The translations under genes and the position numbers were made by a program. From an uncultured Clostridia bacterium (GTDB lineage Bacteria > Bacillota > Clostridia > Lachnospirales > CAG-274), in assembly GCA_947630725.1 (NCBI GenBank), contig CANRIS010000001.1:123446-187445 (forward strand): DNA of 64,000 nucleotides, written 5' to 3'. Positions 23,892 through 33,367 of this stretch are shown one piece after another. Every line of letters begins with the position of its first letter. Position 1 is the first letter of the stretch. The notes beneath the pieces were generated by a model. That model worked only from the letters and a program-made list of their open reading frames with translations. It was not told the DNA's origin and searched no databases.

Positions 23892-25122
23892 CTCTGTCAC
23901 CTCTCTCTTCTGTCAGCCTGATTATATTAACAATAGTCTGCACGGCCTTTTCCATAGACTCCAGAATAACTATCTCAAAGGGGCCGTGAAAATTATACCC
24001 TCCCGTAAAGAGGTTCGGACAGGGCAGCCCCATAAAGGAGAGCCTGCAGCCGTCCGTTCCCCCTCTTGTGGGGCTTATCTTTGGCCTTACTCCCGAAAGC
24101 TCCATAGCCTTTTTTGCCGTCTCTATGACCTCGGGATGACGGTCGATTATTTCTTTCATATTATAATAGCTGTCCTTAAGCTCGAGAGAGACTGTTCCGC
24201 CGCCGTATTTTTCGTTCATTTTTTCAACTGCCGCGCTTATAAGTCTCTTTCTGTTTTCAAAGCTCTCCCTGTCGAAGTCCCTTATTATATATTCCATATG
24301 AGCCTCCGACACGTTTCCGCTTATTTCGCAGAGATGAAAGAATCCCTCATAGCCATCGGTATGGGCGGGGGTTTCGTTCTCAGGCAGAAGTCCCGAAAGC
24401 TCTGCGGCTATAAGCCCTGCGTTTTTCATTATGTTTTTTGCAGTGCCGGGGTGGACGTTTTTCCCTCTTATGCTTATTTTTGCAGAGGCTGCGTTAAAGT
24501 TCTCCCACGAAAGCTCCCCAAGCTCTCCTCCGTCCACGGTATAGGCAAAATCACAGCCAAAGCCGTCAACATCAAAAAAATCCACTCCCCTGCCTATTTC
24601 CTCATCGGGCGTAAAGGCCACCCTGACCCTGCCGTGCTTTATTTCGGGGTGTTCCGAAAGATATCTGAGCGCCGCAAGTATCTCTGTTATGCCCGCCTTG
24701 TCGTCCGCTCCCAAAAGAGTTGTTCCGTCAGCGCTTATAATGGTTTTTCCTATATGATCTCCCAGAAAAGGAAAGTCCCTCTTCCCTATAGTGATATTGT
24801 TTTTGAGCGCAATATCCGAGCCGTCATAGTTCTCGTGTATGACGGGCTTTATCATATGCCCGCAAAAATCGGGGCTTGTGTCAGTATGAGCAATAAAGCC
24901 CACCGTCCAGCACGGCTTGTCGGTGTTCGCAGGCAGCGTTGCCGTAAGGTACGAATGAGAGTCAATGTTTATTTCTTCAAGCCCCGACTCCGTCAGCTTC
25001 ATAGCCAATATCTCGGCAAAATCCGAAAGGCTCTCCGATGACGGAAAGTCCCCCGCCTCGGGGTCTGACCCTGTGTCAAAGCGTACGAGATCCAAAAATG
25101 TGTTTTTTATATATTCCTTCAT
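23884..25122 (-). CDS. pepT: Peptidase T (tripeptide aminopeptidase)
   Basis: Cytosolic M20 zinc aminopeptidase that removes the N-terminal residue from tripeptides. 412 residues, standard length. Seen: FIAHTDTSPDFCG (metal His), LLGADDKAGITEILAAL (bridging Asp), AFTPDEEIGRGVDFF (catalytic Glu pair), SPTRGGTDGCRLSFMGLPCP and FTGGYNFHGPFE (distal His). Followed with overlap by the small Cys-rich gene. Confidence 0.95.
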   Translation of the reverse strand: MKEYIKNTFLDLVRFDTGSDPEAGDFPSSESLSDFAEILAMKLTESGLEEINIDSHSYLTATLPANTDKPCWTVGFIAHTDTSPDFCGHMIKPVIHENYDGSDIALKNNITIGKRDFPFLGDHIGKTIISADGTTLLGADDKAGITEILAALRYLSEHPEIKHGRVRVAFTPDEEIGRGVDFFDVDGFGCDFAYTVDGGELGELSWENFNAASAKISIRGKNVHPGTAKNIMKNAGLIAAELSGLLPENETPAHTDGYEGFFHLCEISGNVSEAHMEYIIRDFDRESFENRKRLISAAVEKMNEKYGGGTVSLELKDSYYNMKEIIDRHPEVIETAKKAMELSGVRPKISPTRGGTDGCRLSFMGLPCPNLFTGGYNFHGPFEIVILESMEKAVQTIVNIIRLTEERGDRDV

Positions 25123-25278
25123 TATTCTTTTATCCTCCCTGTGCCGACTTGCTGTCGGCTTTATTTATTGATTATAACATCTGTCGGGACTTTTTTCAAA
25201 CCCTTGTATGATTTGTATGCAAGCTGCACTAAAAACAAAACCATAAACAAAAAAAGTTGTACAATAATAAGATTATGA

Positions 25279-25307
25279 TTGACTATTTTTATTAAAAATG
25301 GTATTAT
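25279..25307 (+). promoter_or_regulatory. Promoter of the dockerin esterase gene
   Basis: TTGACT, 17-base spacer, TATTAT in an AT-rich divergent region of about 240 bases. Confidence 0.6.
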
Positions 25308-25361
25308 TATATCATAGGTCAAAATATTTTTTTATGTATAATTTAAAAAGGAGGAGAAAAC

Positions 25362-28300
25362 GTGAAAAAAGAAAACCGAAGATTTCTGGCCTTCATTCTT
25401 GCGGTCATAATGGCATTTTCCACATTTGTTTATGTCGGCGCAACCGATGAGAATGAAGATCCTTCCGCAGTAACAGCGGAGGAAGTTATCGAAACAGACG
25501 AAACGGCTCCCGAAACGGCAGAGGTCGTTGACGAGGCTGCTCCCGCAGAGGAGATCGCCCCCGAAGAAGAGGCAGCTCCCACGGAAGAGGATGCCCCCGC
25601 CGCTCTCGAAGAAGAGGCTATTCCCGAAGAGGAAATTGCCCCCGAAGAGACTGCTTTGCAGGACGACACAAACGCAGATCTTGCAACAGAATGGAGCCTT
25701 CAGAATCTTAAAAAGGACACTGTCATAGCTGATACCGAAGATGTCAAGATCACAGCTCTGGCAGATACAAAGGCTGACGGAACGGGCAGTGTTGATAATT
25801 TTTATTACATCGACAACGCAACCGAAAACAAAAATCTTGGCTCCACAAGACCTTATTTAAAGATAGAGCCCAAGGTCAACGGAAACCTGACCGTATATGT
25901 TACACTTGACAGCGGAAAAGCCGCATATATTCTCGAACCCACGGGAGTTATGGGAAAAACTACGGTCGGAATCAAAAACGCCGCAGGCGAAAGCATTCCT
26001 ACCGAAATAGATGCTGAAAAAGCAAATGTTAAAACCAAAAAAGACGGTACTGCGGCAAATATAAAGGCTTTTCTCGATGCAGGAAAAACCTATATTTATG
26101 CTCCCGTAGGCACAAACCCCAAGCATACTACAGTCTCTTTCATTGCAGGCGATACGCCGGAGGAAGAAAAAGACCCCGAACCTGTGGTACCCGGTCAACC
26201 CGATCCTACGCTTGAAGACATCAGAACCGGCGCAACAGAGAGAACCGCTCCTTCCGAATTTGACGGCAGCGCAACTCATACCATCTGGGTACTCGGCGAT
26301 TCGACAGGCTGCTATTACGGAGAGGACAAAGGCTACACAGTAAAGAGAAACGGTTTCGGTATGGCTTTGGGAGACGACAGCGCAAACAATTATACAGCGC
26401 CCTATAAGCTCTTCGGCAACAACGCCATAGTCAGAAACATCGCCCTTTCGGGAAGAAGCTCCAAGAGTTTTCTTACGGAAGCAAACTATCAGACGCTCAT
26501 AAACAACTGGAAGTCCGGAGACTATATGATTCTCGCTTTCGGACACAATGACGAGAAAAATGACAAGCCTGAAAATATTGAAAAATTATTTACCAACGCT
26601 TCGGAAGGCTCAAACGGTTGGAATATAGACGGACAGTTTGCAAACTCGCTTTATAAGAATTATATTCTGCCTGCTGTCAAAAAAGGCGTAACCCCCATAC
26701 TTGCAACTCCGATAACAAGAAGAAGCACAAGCGCATCAGGCCCCACCGGCAAGTCTCTGCATAACTGCGGCGATATAGGCGACTACAGACAGACTATTAT
26801 TGATCTCGGCAAGGCATTTGACATACCGGTACTTGACAACACATATTATACATATGCTGAGCATATCGCTCTCGGCGCAGGCACTTATACGCCGGCATCG
26901 GGTACAGAGGATAAAGGAACATTTACGGGATATGCAGCATATCACAGTGTAAAAACAGACAACAGCATTGACAACACCCATATAAGCGCAGAAGGAGCAA
27001 AATTAGTGGCTTATCTTATGGGTCAGGCTATGCAGGGCAAGCTGGACGATACCGATTTCGGCGATGGAAAGACAAAGCCCTCTATTACACCCGTTATTTC
27101 AGACTGCACCGCAGATGATACCAGAGGATCTCTCAAGGCTCTTTCGACATTCCTCGGCGAAGATGCGGCAACAGACCCCAGAGGCAGAGAATATGACGAT
27201 GGCTCTATGAAGCCCGATGATTTTGCCATTTACTTTGCTTATAATGATGAAGATGTAAAGCCTGCCAACCAAATCAAGCCCGGCGATAAGTTCGCTATGG
27301 ATTGTATGGTCCAGAACAACAAGGGCATAAGCAAGGTAGATATAACCATAAAATACAGTCCTACGGAGATCCTTCCCGATACGGAAAGCCCCATAACAGA
27401 TGCAAGCGGCACGATCACAATTATGTCGGCAGCCGACTACAAAGCTGCCGTTGAAGCAGGAAAAGCTGACAACTCCATACATATCGTGGCAGATCTCAGC
27501 AATGTTCCTAATCCCGCAGCGATAACCGCAGCTAATGCAACGCTTTTCAAGATTCCCCTTGTACTTGTATCAAACGGCGAAACCACGATCACTCCCGTTG
27601 AGGCAAAGGTATATGACGCAGACGGTCAGATATACGATGATATCAAGGTATTCGGCGGCACAGAAAATCTTGACTTCGATCCTAACGCAGATCCTAATCC
27701 GGAGCAGAGCGGTCTTAAGATAACGATGAAGATAAGCGCTCCGAGCGAAAGCGGCGAGTTTGATGTTGATTATGAGCTTTCGGGCAACGATGACGAACAC
27801 GGTATCAACAATCTTACTCTTGCTGTAAACTATGACCCCGCAAAGGTAATGGCAGTCGGCCCCGCCGATAAGGAATACGCTGTGGGAACAGAAGACAGAC
27901 TCCTTATTTCAAAGGATATAGTAGAACAGCAGATCAATACGCTTAAGCCTATCGAAGGCGACCCCGACTATGCTGATGCAAAGGTTCAGCCTGACGGAAC
28001 AAAGACGGCTGCAGAGCTTGGAAAGATCAGACTTGCAGGCTATCTTGAAAACAGCGCTCACGAAACCGTAAATTCCTATAACAACGGTATAATATTCTCC
28101 ATAAAGTTCAGACTTGTGGATCCTGCGGCTGCTGATTCGCTTAAGGATATAATCACAACATCAATTCCCGCAGCAGGCGCTTTCGGTCTTGCAGACGGCA
28201 GCGACATTACCGACAAGGTAGAGATCGAAGCAATCTCTGAGGAAATTGTAAAGGGACTTAAGGGCGACATAGACAACAATGGCAGAATCACCTCAAATGA

Positions 28301-28514
28301 TGCTTCCATACTGTTGACATACGTCAAGAACCCCAACACCAACAGAGACGAATGGGTGATCAACGACTGGAATGCAAACCTTGTCCGTGATTATGACAGC
28401 GAAGGAAAGCCCATCTATGACGGACAGGATGTAGCCCAGATAATGCTTAAGGTTCTCAACTCGGCATATGTATACGATGTTGACAAGGATCCTGCAAAGG
28501 TAACTCATTATTGA
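25362..28514 (+). CDS. Secreted rhamnogalacturonan-acetylesterase-like SGNH hydrolase with dockerin
   Basis: 1050 residues; GTG start after AAGGAGGAG. Signal peptide 1-27. Residues about 30-115 are a Glu/Ala/Pro-rich acidic linker. About 120-275: a beta domain of unknown role. About 300-555: SGNH/CE12-type esterase with the nucleophile block WVLGDSTGCYY, the oxyanion block FGHNDEKND and the DNTHIS catalytic Asp/His. About 620-780 and 784-960: two cohesin-like beta modules (IKPGDKFAMDCMVQNNKGIS ... ; SGNDDEHGINNLTLAVNYDP). About 967-1040: type I dockerin (GDIDNNGRITSNDASILLTY and DGQDVAQIMLKVLNS). It would remove acetyl groups from pectin while docked to a scaffold. Esterase call fairly sure; substrate inferred from family and neighbours. 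Confidence 0.85.
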   Translation: MKKENRRFLAFILAVIMAFSTFVYVGATDENEDPSAVTAEEVIETDETAPETAEVVDEAAPAEEIAPEEEAAPTEEDAPAALEEEAIPEEEIAPEETALQDDTNADLATEWSLQNLKKDTVIADTEDVKITALADTKADGTGSVDNFYYIDNATENKNLGSTRPYLKIEPKVNGNLTVYVTLDSGKAAYILEPTGVMGKTTVGIKNAAGESIPTEIDAEKANVKTKKDGTAANIKAFLDAGKTYIYAPVGTNPKHTTVSFIAGDTPEEEKDPEPVVPGQPDPTLEDIRTGATERTAPSEFDGSATHTIWVLGDSTGCYYGEDKGYTVKRNGFGMALGDDSANNYTAPYKLFGNNAIVRNIALSGRSSKSFLTEANYQTLINNWKSGDYMILAFGHNDEKNDKPENIEKLFTNASEGSNGWNIDGQFANSLYKNYILPAVKKGVTPILATPITRRSTSASGPTGKSLHNCGDIGDYRQTIIDLGKAFDIPVLDNTYYTYAEHIALGAGTYTPASGTEDKGTFTGYAAYHSVKTDNSIDNTHISAEGAKLVAYLMGQAMQGKLDDTDFGDGKTKPSITPVISDCTADDTRGSLKALSTFLGEDAATDPRGREYDDGSMKPDDFAIYFAYNDEDVKPANQIKPGDKFAMDCMVQNNKGISKVDITIKYSPTEILPDTESPITDASGTITIMSAADYKAAVEAGKADNSIHIVADLSNVPNPAAITAANATLFKIPLVLVSNGETTITPVEAKVYDADGQIYDDIKVFGGTENLDFDPNADPNPEQSGLKITMKISAPSESGEFDVDYELSGNDDEHGINNLTLAVNYDPAKVMAVGPADKEYAVGTEDRLLISKDIVEQQINTLKPIEGDPDYADAKVQPDGTKTAAELGKIRLAGYLENSAHETVNSYNNGIIFSIKFRLVDPAAADSLKDIITTSIPAAGAFGLADGSDITDKVEIEAISEEIVKGLKGDIDNNGRITSNDASILLTYVKNPNTNRDEWVINDWNANLVRDYDSEGKPIYDGQDVAQIMLKVLNSAYVYDVDKDPAKVTHY

Positions 28515-28565
28515 TCCTCAACAGTACAATAAAAAAGCAAAAATAACACAAAAATAACATAAACT

Positions 28566-28602
28566 AAAAAAGGAGTATCGGTAAATTTCCGATGCTCCTT
28601 TT
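28566..28602 (+). terminator. Terminator after the esterase gene
   Basis: AAAAAGGAGTATCGG pairs with CCGATGCTCCTTTT (one G-T); A-run on the other side lets it also end the converging parC transcript. Confidence 0.85.
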
Positions 28603-28647
28603 GAATTGTGTTTTTTGGGTGAATTTTTAGATAAATATAACCTCCGC

Positions 28648-30867
28648 CTACTGTCCGTCCGACTCAAGAAAAGGATTTGCGGACTTGTCCTCGTCCTTTA
28701 TAAAGCGGCCTGCGCAGGGTATTTTCGTACTGCGATAAAAAGCAGGATCCTGAGAAACAAACTCCTCTGCGGAGAGTATCCTTGTAACGTAGGAATTTTT
28801 TTTGAGGGTAAAAACCTGTACACCCTGTGAATTTTTTGTGGTTTTTAAAGGTATAATGTCCGAATCTACGAGTACGGCCTTATCTCTGTCCCTTATGAGA
28901 ACAATTCCGCCGCCCTCCGTAAGGTGTCTTGCCCCCGCAAGCGGCGATTTGTCGGAATATGCATTGAGCATTTTTTTGCGGTTAGTCTTTGTTCTGTAGG
29001 CTTCAAGAGGTACTCTCGACACCTTTCCGTTTTGGTACGCAAAAATTATTTCTCCGCTGTAATCGGTGGTGGCAAGCATAAATACGATAGTTTCATCGGC
29101 GTCAAGGGGAAGAAGATTGTTCAGATAGCCGCCCATAGTGCTGGCCTTGCACTCGACGAAATCATATACTCTCGTCTTATATACATTCTGCTTATCCGAA
29201 AACATAAGCAGCTCGCTTTTGTTTGTTGTGTCCAACTGTTGGACTATCTCGTCATTTTCTTTCAGCTTGTGTTCGCCCGAAAGTCTCAGAGAGCTTGGGG
29301 TGATCTTCTTGAAATAATTCTCCCGTGTGAGGAAAAGATGTACGGGATAGTCGTCAATGTGATCCTCAGCAGCAACCGTCTTTATATCCTCGGCAAATAT
29401 TATTTCGGTTTTTCTTTCCTTTCCGAATTTTTTATCTACCTCTTTAAGCTCGCGGCATATGATATTTCTTATTTTTGTATCGCTCGAAAGTATGCCGAGA
29501 AGCTCCGCTATATCCTTTTCAAGCTGTCTCATATCCTTTGTCTTGTTGAGAAGATACTCCTTATTGAGGTTTCTGAGCTTTATTTCGGCTATATACTCGG
29601 CCTGCGGCTCGTCTATGTTGAATCCCTCCATAAGATTGGGAATAACCATTGAATCGGACTCTGTCTCCCTGATTATGGCTATGGCGAGATCAATATCCAG
29701 AATTATTTTTTCAAGCCCCAAAAGAAGATGGTACTGCTCCTTCTTTTTTTGCAGATCATATTCCGTACGTTTTCTTATGCAGTCCATACGAAAGGCGATC
29801 CACTCGTCAAGTATGCCGCCTATGCCCATAACCCTCGGAGAACCGTCAATAAGAATATTGAAATTGCAGCTGAAGCTGTCGCAGAGTGGCGTAAGCTTAA
29901 ACAGCTTGTCCATAAGGACATCGGGGTCGGCGTTTCGCTTTATGTCGATGGCGATCTTAAGACCCTTAAGATCCGTTTCGTTGCGCACATCGTTTATTTC
30001 CTTTATTTTGTTGGATTTGACGAGCTGAATTATCTTGTCGATGATGGACTCTATGTTTGTTGAATAAGGTATCTCATAAACCTCTATGAGCGAATGCTTT
30101 TTGTCATAACGATATTTTGCCCTTACTCTGAAACTGCCTCTGCCTGTGTCATATATTTTTCTGATTTCTTCCCTGTCGTATATGAGCTGTCCCCCTGTGG
30201 GAAAATCGGGCGCCTTTATATATTCCGCAAGGTCGGTGTTTTTGTTTTTGATATATGCCACAGTGCCTCTGCACACCTCGCTCAGATTGAAGCTGCACAC
30301 AGAGGATGCCATACCTACGGCAATACCTAAGTTTGCGGTGACGAGTATGTTGGGAAAGCTCACGGGGAAAAGTACAGGCTCCTTTGTTGTGGAGTCAAAA
30401 TTGTCGGTAAACTCTACGGTGTTTTTTTCTATATCCGTAAATATCGTGCGGCAGAAGGGATCAAGCTTTACCTCTGTATAACGCATTGCGGCGTATGCCA
30501 TATCCCTTGAATAGTGCTTTCCGAAGTTGCCCTTTGAGTCTATGAACGGGTGCATAAGGGTCTCGTTGCCTCTTGTGAGACGAACCATCGTTTCATAAAT
30601 GCCTGCATCGCCGTGGGGGTTTATTTTCATAGTTTCTCCCACTACGTTTGTGGATTTTGTTCTTGCCCCGGTCATAAGCCCCATTTTGTACATTGTATAG
30701 AGCAGCTTTCTGTGGGCAGGCTTAAAGCCGTCGATCTGCGGTATTGCCCTCGATACGATAACGCTCATTGCGTAGGGCATAAAATTTTCTTCGATCGTGT
30801 CCGTAATTATCTGTTCGGTGAATCTGTTCGGAATTTCTTTATCTGTTTTGTTTTGTTTTCTCGGCAT
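28648..30867 (-). CDS. parC: Type IIA topoisomerase subunit A, ParC-like
   Basis: DNA breaking and rejoining subunit, 739 residues. The active-site Tyr is in AYAAMRYTEVKLDP; also SRAIPQIDGFKPAHRKLLYTMYKMG, NPHGDAGIYETMVRLTRG and the GNFGKHYSRDMA loop. The C-terminal domain has no QRRGGKG GyrA box, so it is topoisomerase IV-like rather than gyrase. The ATG at 30867 (GGAG twelve bases ahead) is preferred to one at 30930 that lies inside the upstream gene and adds a non-conserved 21 residues. It follows parE with a short gap. Clostridia often carry such an extra divergent pair. Confidence 0.9.
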   Translation of the reverse strand: MPRKQNKTDKEIPNRFTEQIITDTIEENFMPYAMSVIVSRAIPQIDGFKPAHRKLLYTMYKMGLMTGARTKSTNVVGETMKINPHGDAGIYETMVRLTRGNETLMHPFIDSKGNFGKHYSRDMAYAAMRYTEVKLDPFCRTIFTDIEKNTVEFTDNFDSTTKEPVLFPVSFPNILVTANLGIAVGMASSVCSFNLSEVCRGTVAYIKNKNTDLAEYIKAPDFPTGGQLIYDREEIRKIYDTGRGSFRVRAKYRYDKKHSLIEVYEIPYSTNIESIIDKIIQLVKSNKIKEINDVRNETDLKGLKIAIDIKRNADPDVLMDKLFKLTPLCDSFSCNFNILIDGSPRVMGIGGILDEWIAFRMDCIRKRTEYDLQKKKEQYHLLLGLEKIILDIDLAIAIIRETESDSMVIPNLMEGFNIDEPQAEYIAEIKLRNLNKEYLLNKTKDMRQLEKDIAELLGILSSDTKIRNIICRELKEVDKKFGKERKTEIIFAEDIKTVAAEDHIDDYPVHLFLTRENYFKKITPSSLRLSGEHKLKENDEIVQQLDTTNKSELLMFSDKQNVYKTRVYDFVECKASTMGGYLNNLLPLDADETIVFMLATTDYSGEIIFAYQNGKVSRVPLEAYRTKTNRKKMLNAYSDKSPLAGARHLTEGGGIVLIRDRDKAVLVDSDIIPLKTTKNSQGVQVFTLKKNSYVTRILSAEEFVSQDPAFYRSTKIPCAGRFIKDEDKSANPFLESDGQ

Positions 30868-30883
30868 AGCTGCGGTCGTCTCC

Positions 30884-32860
30884 TTATGAAAGCTCTGTAA
30901 GGTCAATATACTTGTGACCGTGAACCTCAATGTGTTCCTTTCGTTCCTTTATGTCGTCTCCCAGAAGCATATCAAAAATGCGAGCCGTCTCCTCAACGTC
31001 TCCGGGGCATACCTGTATTAGCCTGCGTGTGGCAGGGTTCATTGTGGTCTGCCACATCATTTCGGGCTCGTTTTCGCCAAGTCCCTTTGAGCGCTGAATT
31101 TTGTATTTTCCCTTTATCTTTGAAAGAATGTCTGTTTTTTCTTTTTCGGTATATGCAAAATATGTGTTCTTGCCTGCGGTTATTTCATAAAGAGGAGATT
31201 CGGCTATATATACCTTCTTTTTGTCTATGAGGGTAGGCGTGAGCCTGTATAGCATAGTAAGCACCATTGTCCTTATATGAAAGCCGTCCACATCCGCATC
31301 GGTGCATATAATGACCTTGTTCCAGCGGAGATTGTTCAGGTCGAAGGCGTTTAGATCCCTGTTGTGCTTTGTGGTTATCTCGACTCCGCAGCCCAGAACC
31401 TTAAGAAGGTCGGTGATTATGGGGCTTGCGAATATCTTGTCATAGTTTGCTTTGAGACAGTTGAGGATTTTGCCCCTTATGGGCATTATGCCCTGAAACT
31501 CGGAGTCTCTGCCCAGAATGACCGAGCCCATTGCCGAATCGCCCTCCACAATATAGAGCTCTCGTCTGTTTGTATCCTTTGTGCGGCAGTTTACAAACTT
31601 TTCGACCCTGTTGTTCATATCGAGACTGCCCGTAAGCTTTTTCTTTATTGTGACCCTTGTTTTTTCTGCCGTCTCTCTGCTTCTTTTGTTTATGATTATC
31701 TGAGAGGCTATTTTATCCGCATCGGCCTTGTTTTCGATAAAATATATGTCAAGCTGTTCACGCAGATAAGCTGTCATGGCCTCTTGTATAAACCTGTTCG
31801 TTATGGATTTTTTTGTCTGGTTTTCATAGCTTGTTACGGTTGAAAAGGAGTTTATAATGAGAACGAGACTGTCCTCAATGTCGGAAAACTGTATTTTCTT
31901 TTCGTCCTTTTTATACATATTGTTGTTTTTGATATATTTGTCAAGCGCATACACAAATGCCGAACGCACAGCCTTGTCGGGAGAGCCTCCGTGTTCGAGA
32001 TAGCTTGAATTGTGATAGTATTCGATGGAATTTACATCGTTGGAAAAGCAGAAGGCAACCTGATATTTAAGCCTGTATTCGGGCTTGTCCTCTCTGTCCC
32101 GACCCTTTGTCTGGGTTTCGAGATAAACTATATCCGAAATGGTCTTTTCGCCGGTGATCTCCTTTATATAGTCCTTTATGCCCTGTTCATAACAGAACGT
32201 AAACACCTCTCCGGTCTCCTCAACGGTAAGTATAAACGTAAGCCCGGCATTGACTATACACTGTCTTTTCAGGGTCTCTTTAAGATATTCTGCCGTTATG
32301 TCTATATCGGTGAACACCTCTCTGTCGGGGCGCCATTTTATAAAGCTGCCTGTGGTTTTTCCCTTAAAAGGAACTTTTTTAAGCCCTCCCACATTTTCGC
32401 CCTTTTCAAAATGGAGCAGATATTTGTTTCCGTCTCTTATTATTTCAACATCCATATACTCAGAGCTGTACTGAGCGGCGCACAAACCGAGACCGTTAAG
32501 ACCCAGACTGTATTCATAGTTGTCGCCTTCGTTGTTCAGATATTTGCCTCCTGCATAAAGCTCGCAGAAAAGCAGCTCCCAGTTATATTTTTTTTCATTC
32601 GGATTGTAATCAACGGGAATACCCCTTCCGAAGTCCTTTACCGAAACGGATTTATCCCTATAGAGAGTAATTTCTATTCTGTCTCCGAATCCCTCTCTTG
32701 CCTCATCTATTGAATTTGAAAGTATTTCAAAAACACAGTGGCGGCAGCCGTCTATGCCGTCCGAACCGAATATTACCGCAGGGCGCAGCCTGACTCTGTC
32801 GGCGCCCTTCAGGGCAGTTATACTTTCGTTTCCGTATTCGGTCTTTTGTTTTTTATCCAT
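30884..32860 (-). CDS. parE: Type IIA topoisomerase subunit B, ParE-like
   Basis: ATPase subunit, 658 residues. GHKL motifs: EILSNSIDEAREGFG, VKDFGRGIPVDYN, SLGLNGLGLCAAQ; TOPRIM motifs: LYIVEGDSAMGSVILGRD and CTDADVDGFHIRTMVLT. The motif RPAVIFGSDGIDG replaces the usual RP-MYIG, a sign of divergence. The C-terminal RSKGLGENEPEMMW is diagnostic. The ATG at 32860 or one nine bases upstream may start it; the ribosome site is weak (AAAGGTTAGGG). A leader of about 190 bases precedes it. Confidence 0.9.
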   Translation of the reverse strand: MDKKQKTEYGNESITALKGADRVRLRPAVIFGSDGIDGCRHCVFEILSNSIDEAREGFGDRIEITLYRDKSVSVKDFGRGIPVDYNPNEKKYNWELLFCELYAGGKYLNNEGDNYEYSLGLNGLGLCAAQYSSEYMDVEIIRDGNKYLLHFEKGENVGGLKKVPFKGKTTGSFIKWRPDREVFTDIDITAEYLKETLKRQCIVNAGLTFILTVEETGEVFTFCYEQGIKDYIKEITGEKTISDIVYLETQTKGRDREDKPEYRLKYQVAFCFSNDVNSIEYYHNSSYLEHGGSPDKAVRSAFVYALDKYIKNNNMYKKDEKKIQFSDIEDSLVLIINSFSTVTSYENQTKKSITNRFIQEAMTAYLREQLDIYFIENKADADKIASQIIINKRSRETAEKTRVTIKKKLTGSLDMNNRVEKFVNCRTKDTNRRELYIVEGDSAMGSVILGRDSEFQGIMPIRGKILNCLKANYDKIFASPIITDLLKVLGCGVEITTKHNRDLNAFDLNNLRWNKVIICTDADVDGFHIRTMVLTMLYRLTPTLIDKKKVYIAESPLYEITAGKNTYFAYTEKEKTDILSKIKGKYKIQRSKGLGENEPEMMWQTTMNPATRRLIQVCPGDVEETARIFDMLLGDDIKERKEHIEVHGHKYIDLTELS

Positions 32861-33053
32861 AAAATACACGCCCTAACCTTTGCATTATTTATATTAATTT
32901 GTATTAATCAGTATTATTTGTATCGCGAATAACCGTTCTCCGCTGCGAAAAGCAGCCTATGACCCACCGCTGCTGCCGCAAACCCCAAAAAACAATGAAC
33001 CCTTGTCGGTCACATTCAAAACAAGCGGAAATCCTCCGCCCGACAAAATCAAT
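32861..33053 (-). promoter_or_regulatory. Long folded leader of parE
   Basis: On the minus strand TTGTCGG pairs with CCGACAA around a GCGGA/TCCGC hairpin, followed by a GCTGC-TTTTC-GCAGC hairpin near 32945. No known element recognised. No small gene seen. Confidence 0.35.
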
Positions 33054-33059
33054 ATTCTT

Positions 33060-33087
33060 ATTATACCATAATTTTTTTATTTTTCAA
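33060..33087 (-). promoter_or_regulatory. parE-parC promoter
   Basis: Minus strand TTGAAA, 16-base spacer, TATAAT. Confidence 0.65.
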
Positions 33088-33154
33088 TATATGTTTTTTT
33101 GCGTAAATAATGCCTTTTTTCGGCTATATTGAGACTTTTTTTGCATCTGCCCGC

Positions 33155-33346
33155 GTTCTCTTACTCGTCTGCCTTCGGCAGACAACGCATGAGAACGGAG
33201 CCTAAAAAAAAGAGGGGCGGCCACGAAAAATGCCTTCGGCATTTTTCGTGGCTTTTCCTGTGCCTGCGGCACAGGAAAAGCAGGCCCATACCCCGACTGC
33301 CGCATCCTTTGGATGCGGCAGTCGGGGTATGGGCCGCCGCCCCTCT
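33155..33346 (-). repeat. Triloop multi-arm palindromic element A
   Basis: Leading hairpin GTTCTC ... GTCTGCC-TTC-GGCAGAC ... GAGAAC (33155-33196), CGGAGCC (33196-33202), then AGAGGGGCGG (33211-33220) paired with CCGCCCCTCT (33337-33346) around three perfect arms: 14 bp with loop TTC (33221-33251), 13 bp with loop TGC (33252-33280), 25 bp with loop TTT (33283-33335). It starts 22 bases beyond the larC stop. A like element is at 58713-58869. Functional strand unknown. Confidence 0.8.
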
Positions 33347-33367
33347 CTGCGATGGATAGTTCGGTGG

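Noticed and set aside
23588..23989. Plus-strand frames upstream of and across the small Cys-rich gene
   Set aside because: They run antisense to the DUF6472-like gene and the pepT end and have no ribosome sites.
24000..25041. Long plus-strand frame of about 350 codons opposite pepT
   Set aside because: Antisense of a well-supported peptidase gene, Cys/Arg-rich shadow composition, no ribosome site.
33155..33346. Ordinary Rho-independent terminator
   Set aside because: Four nested or consecutive perfect stems and no T-run next to the main ones; far larger than the other terminators in the window.
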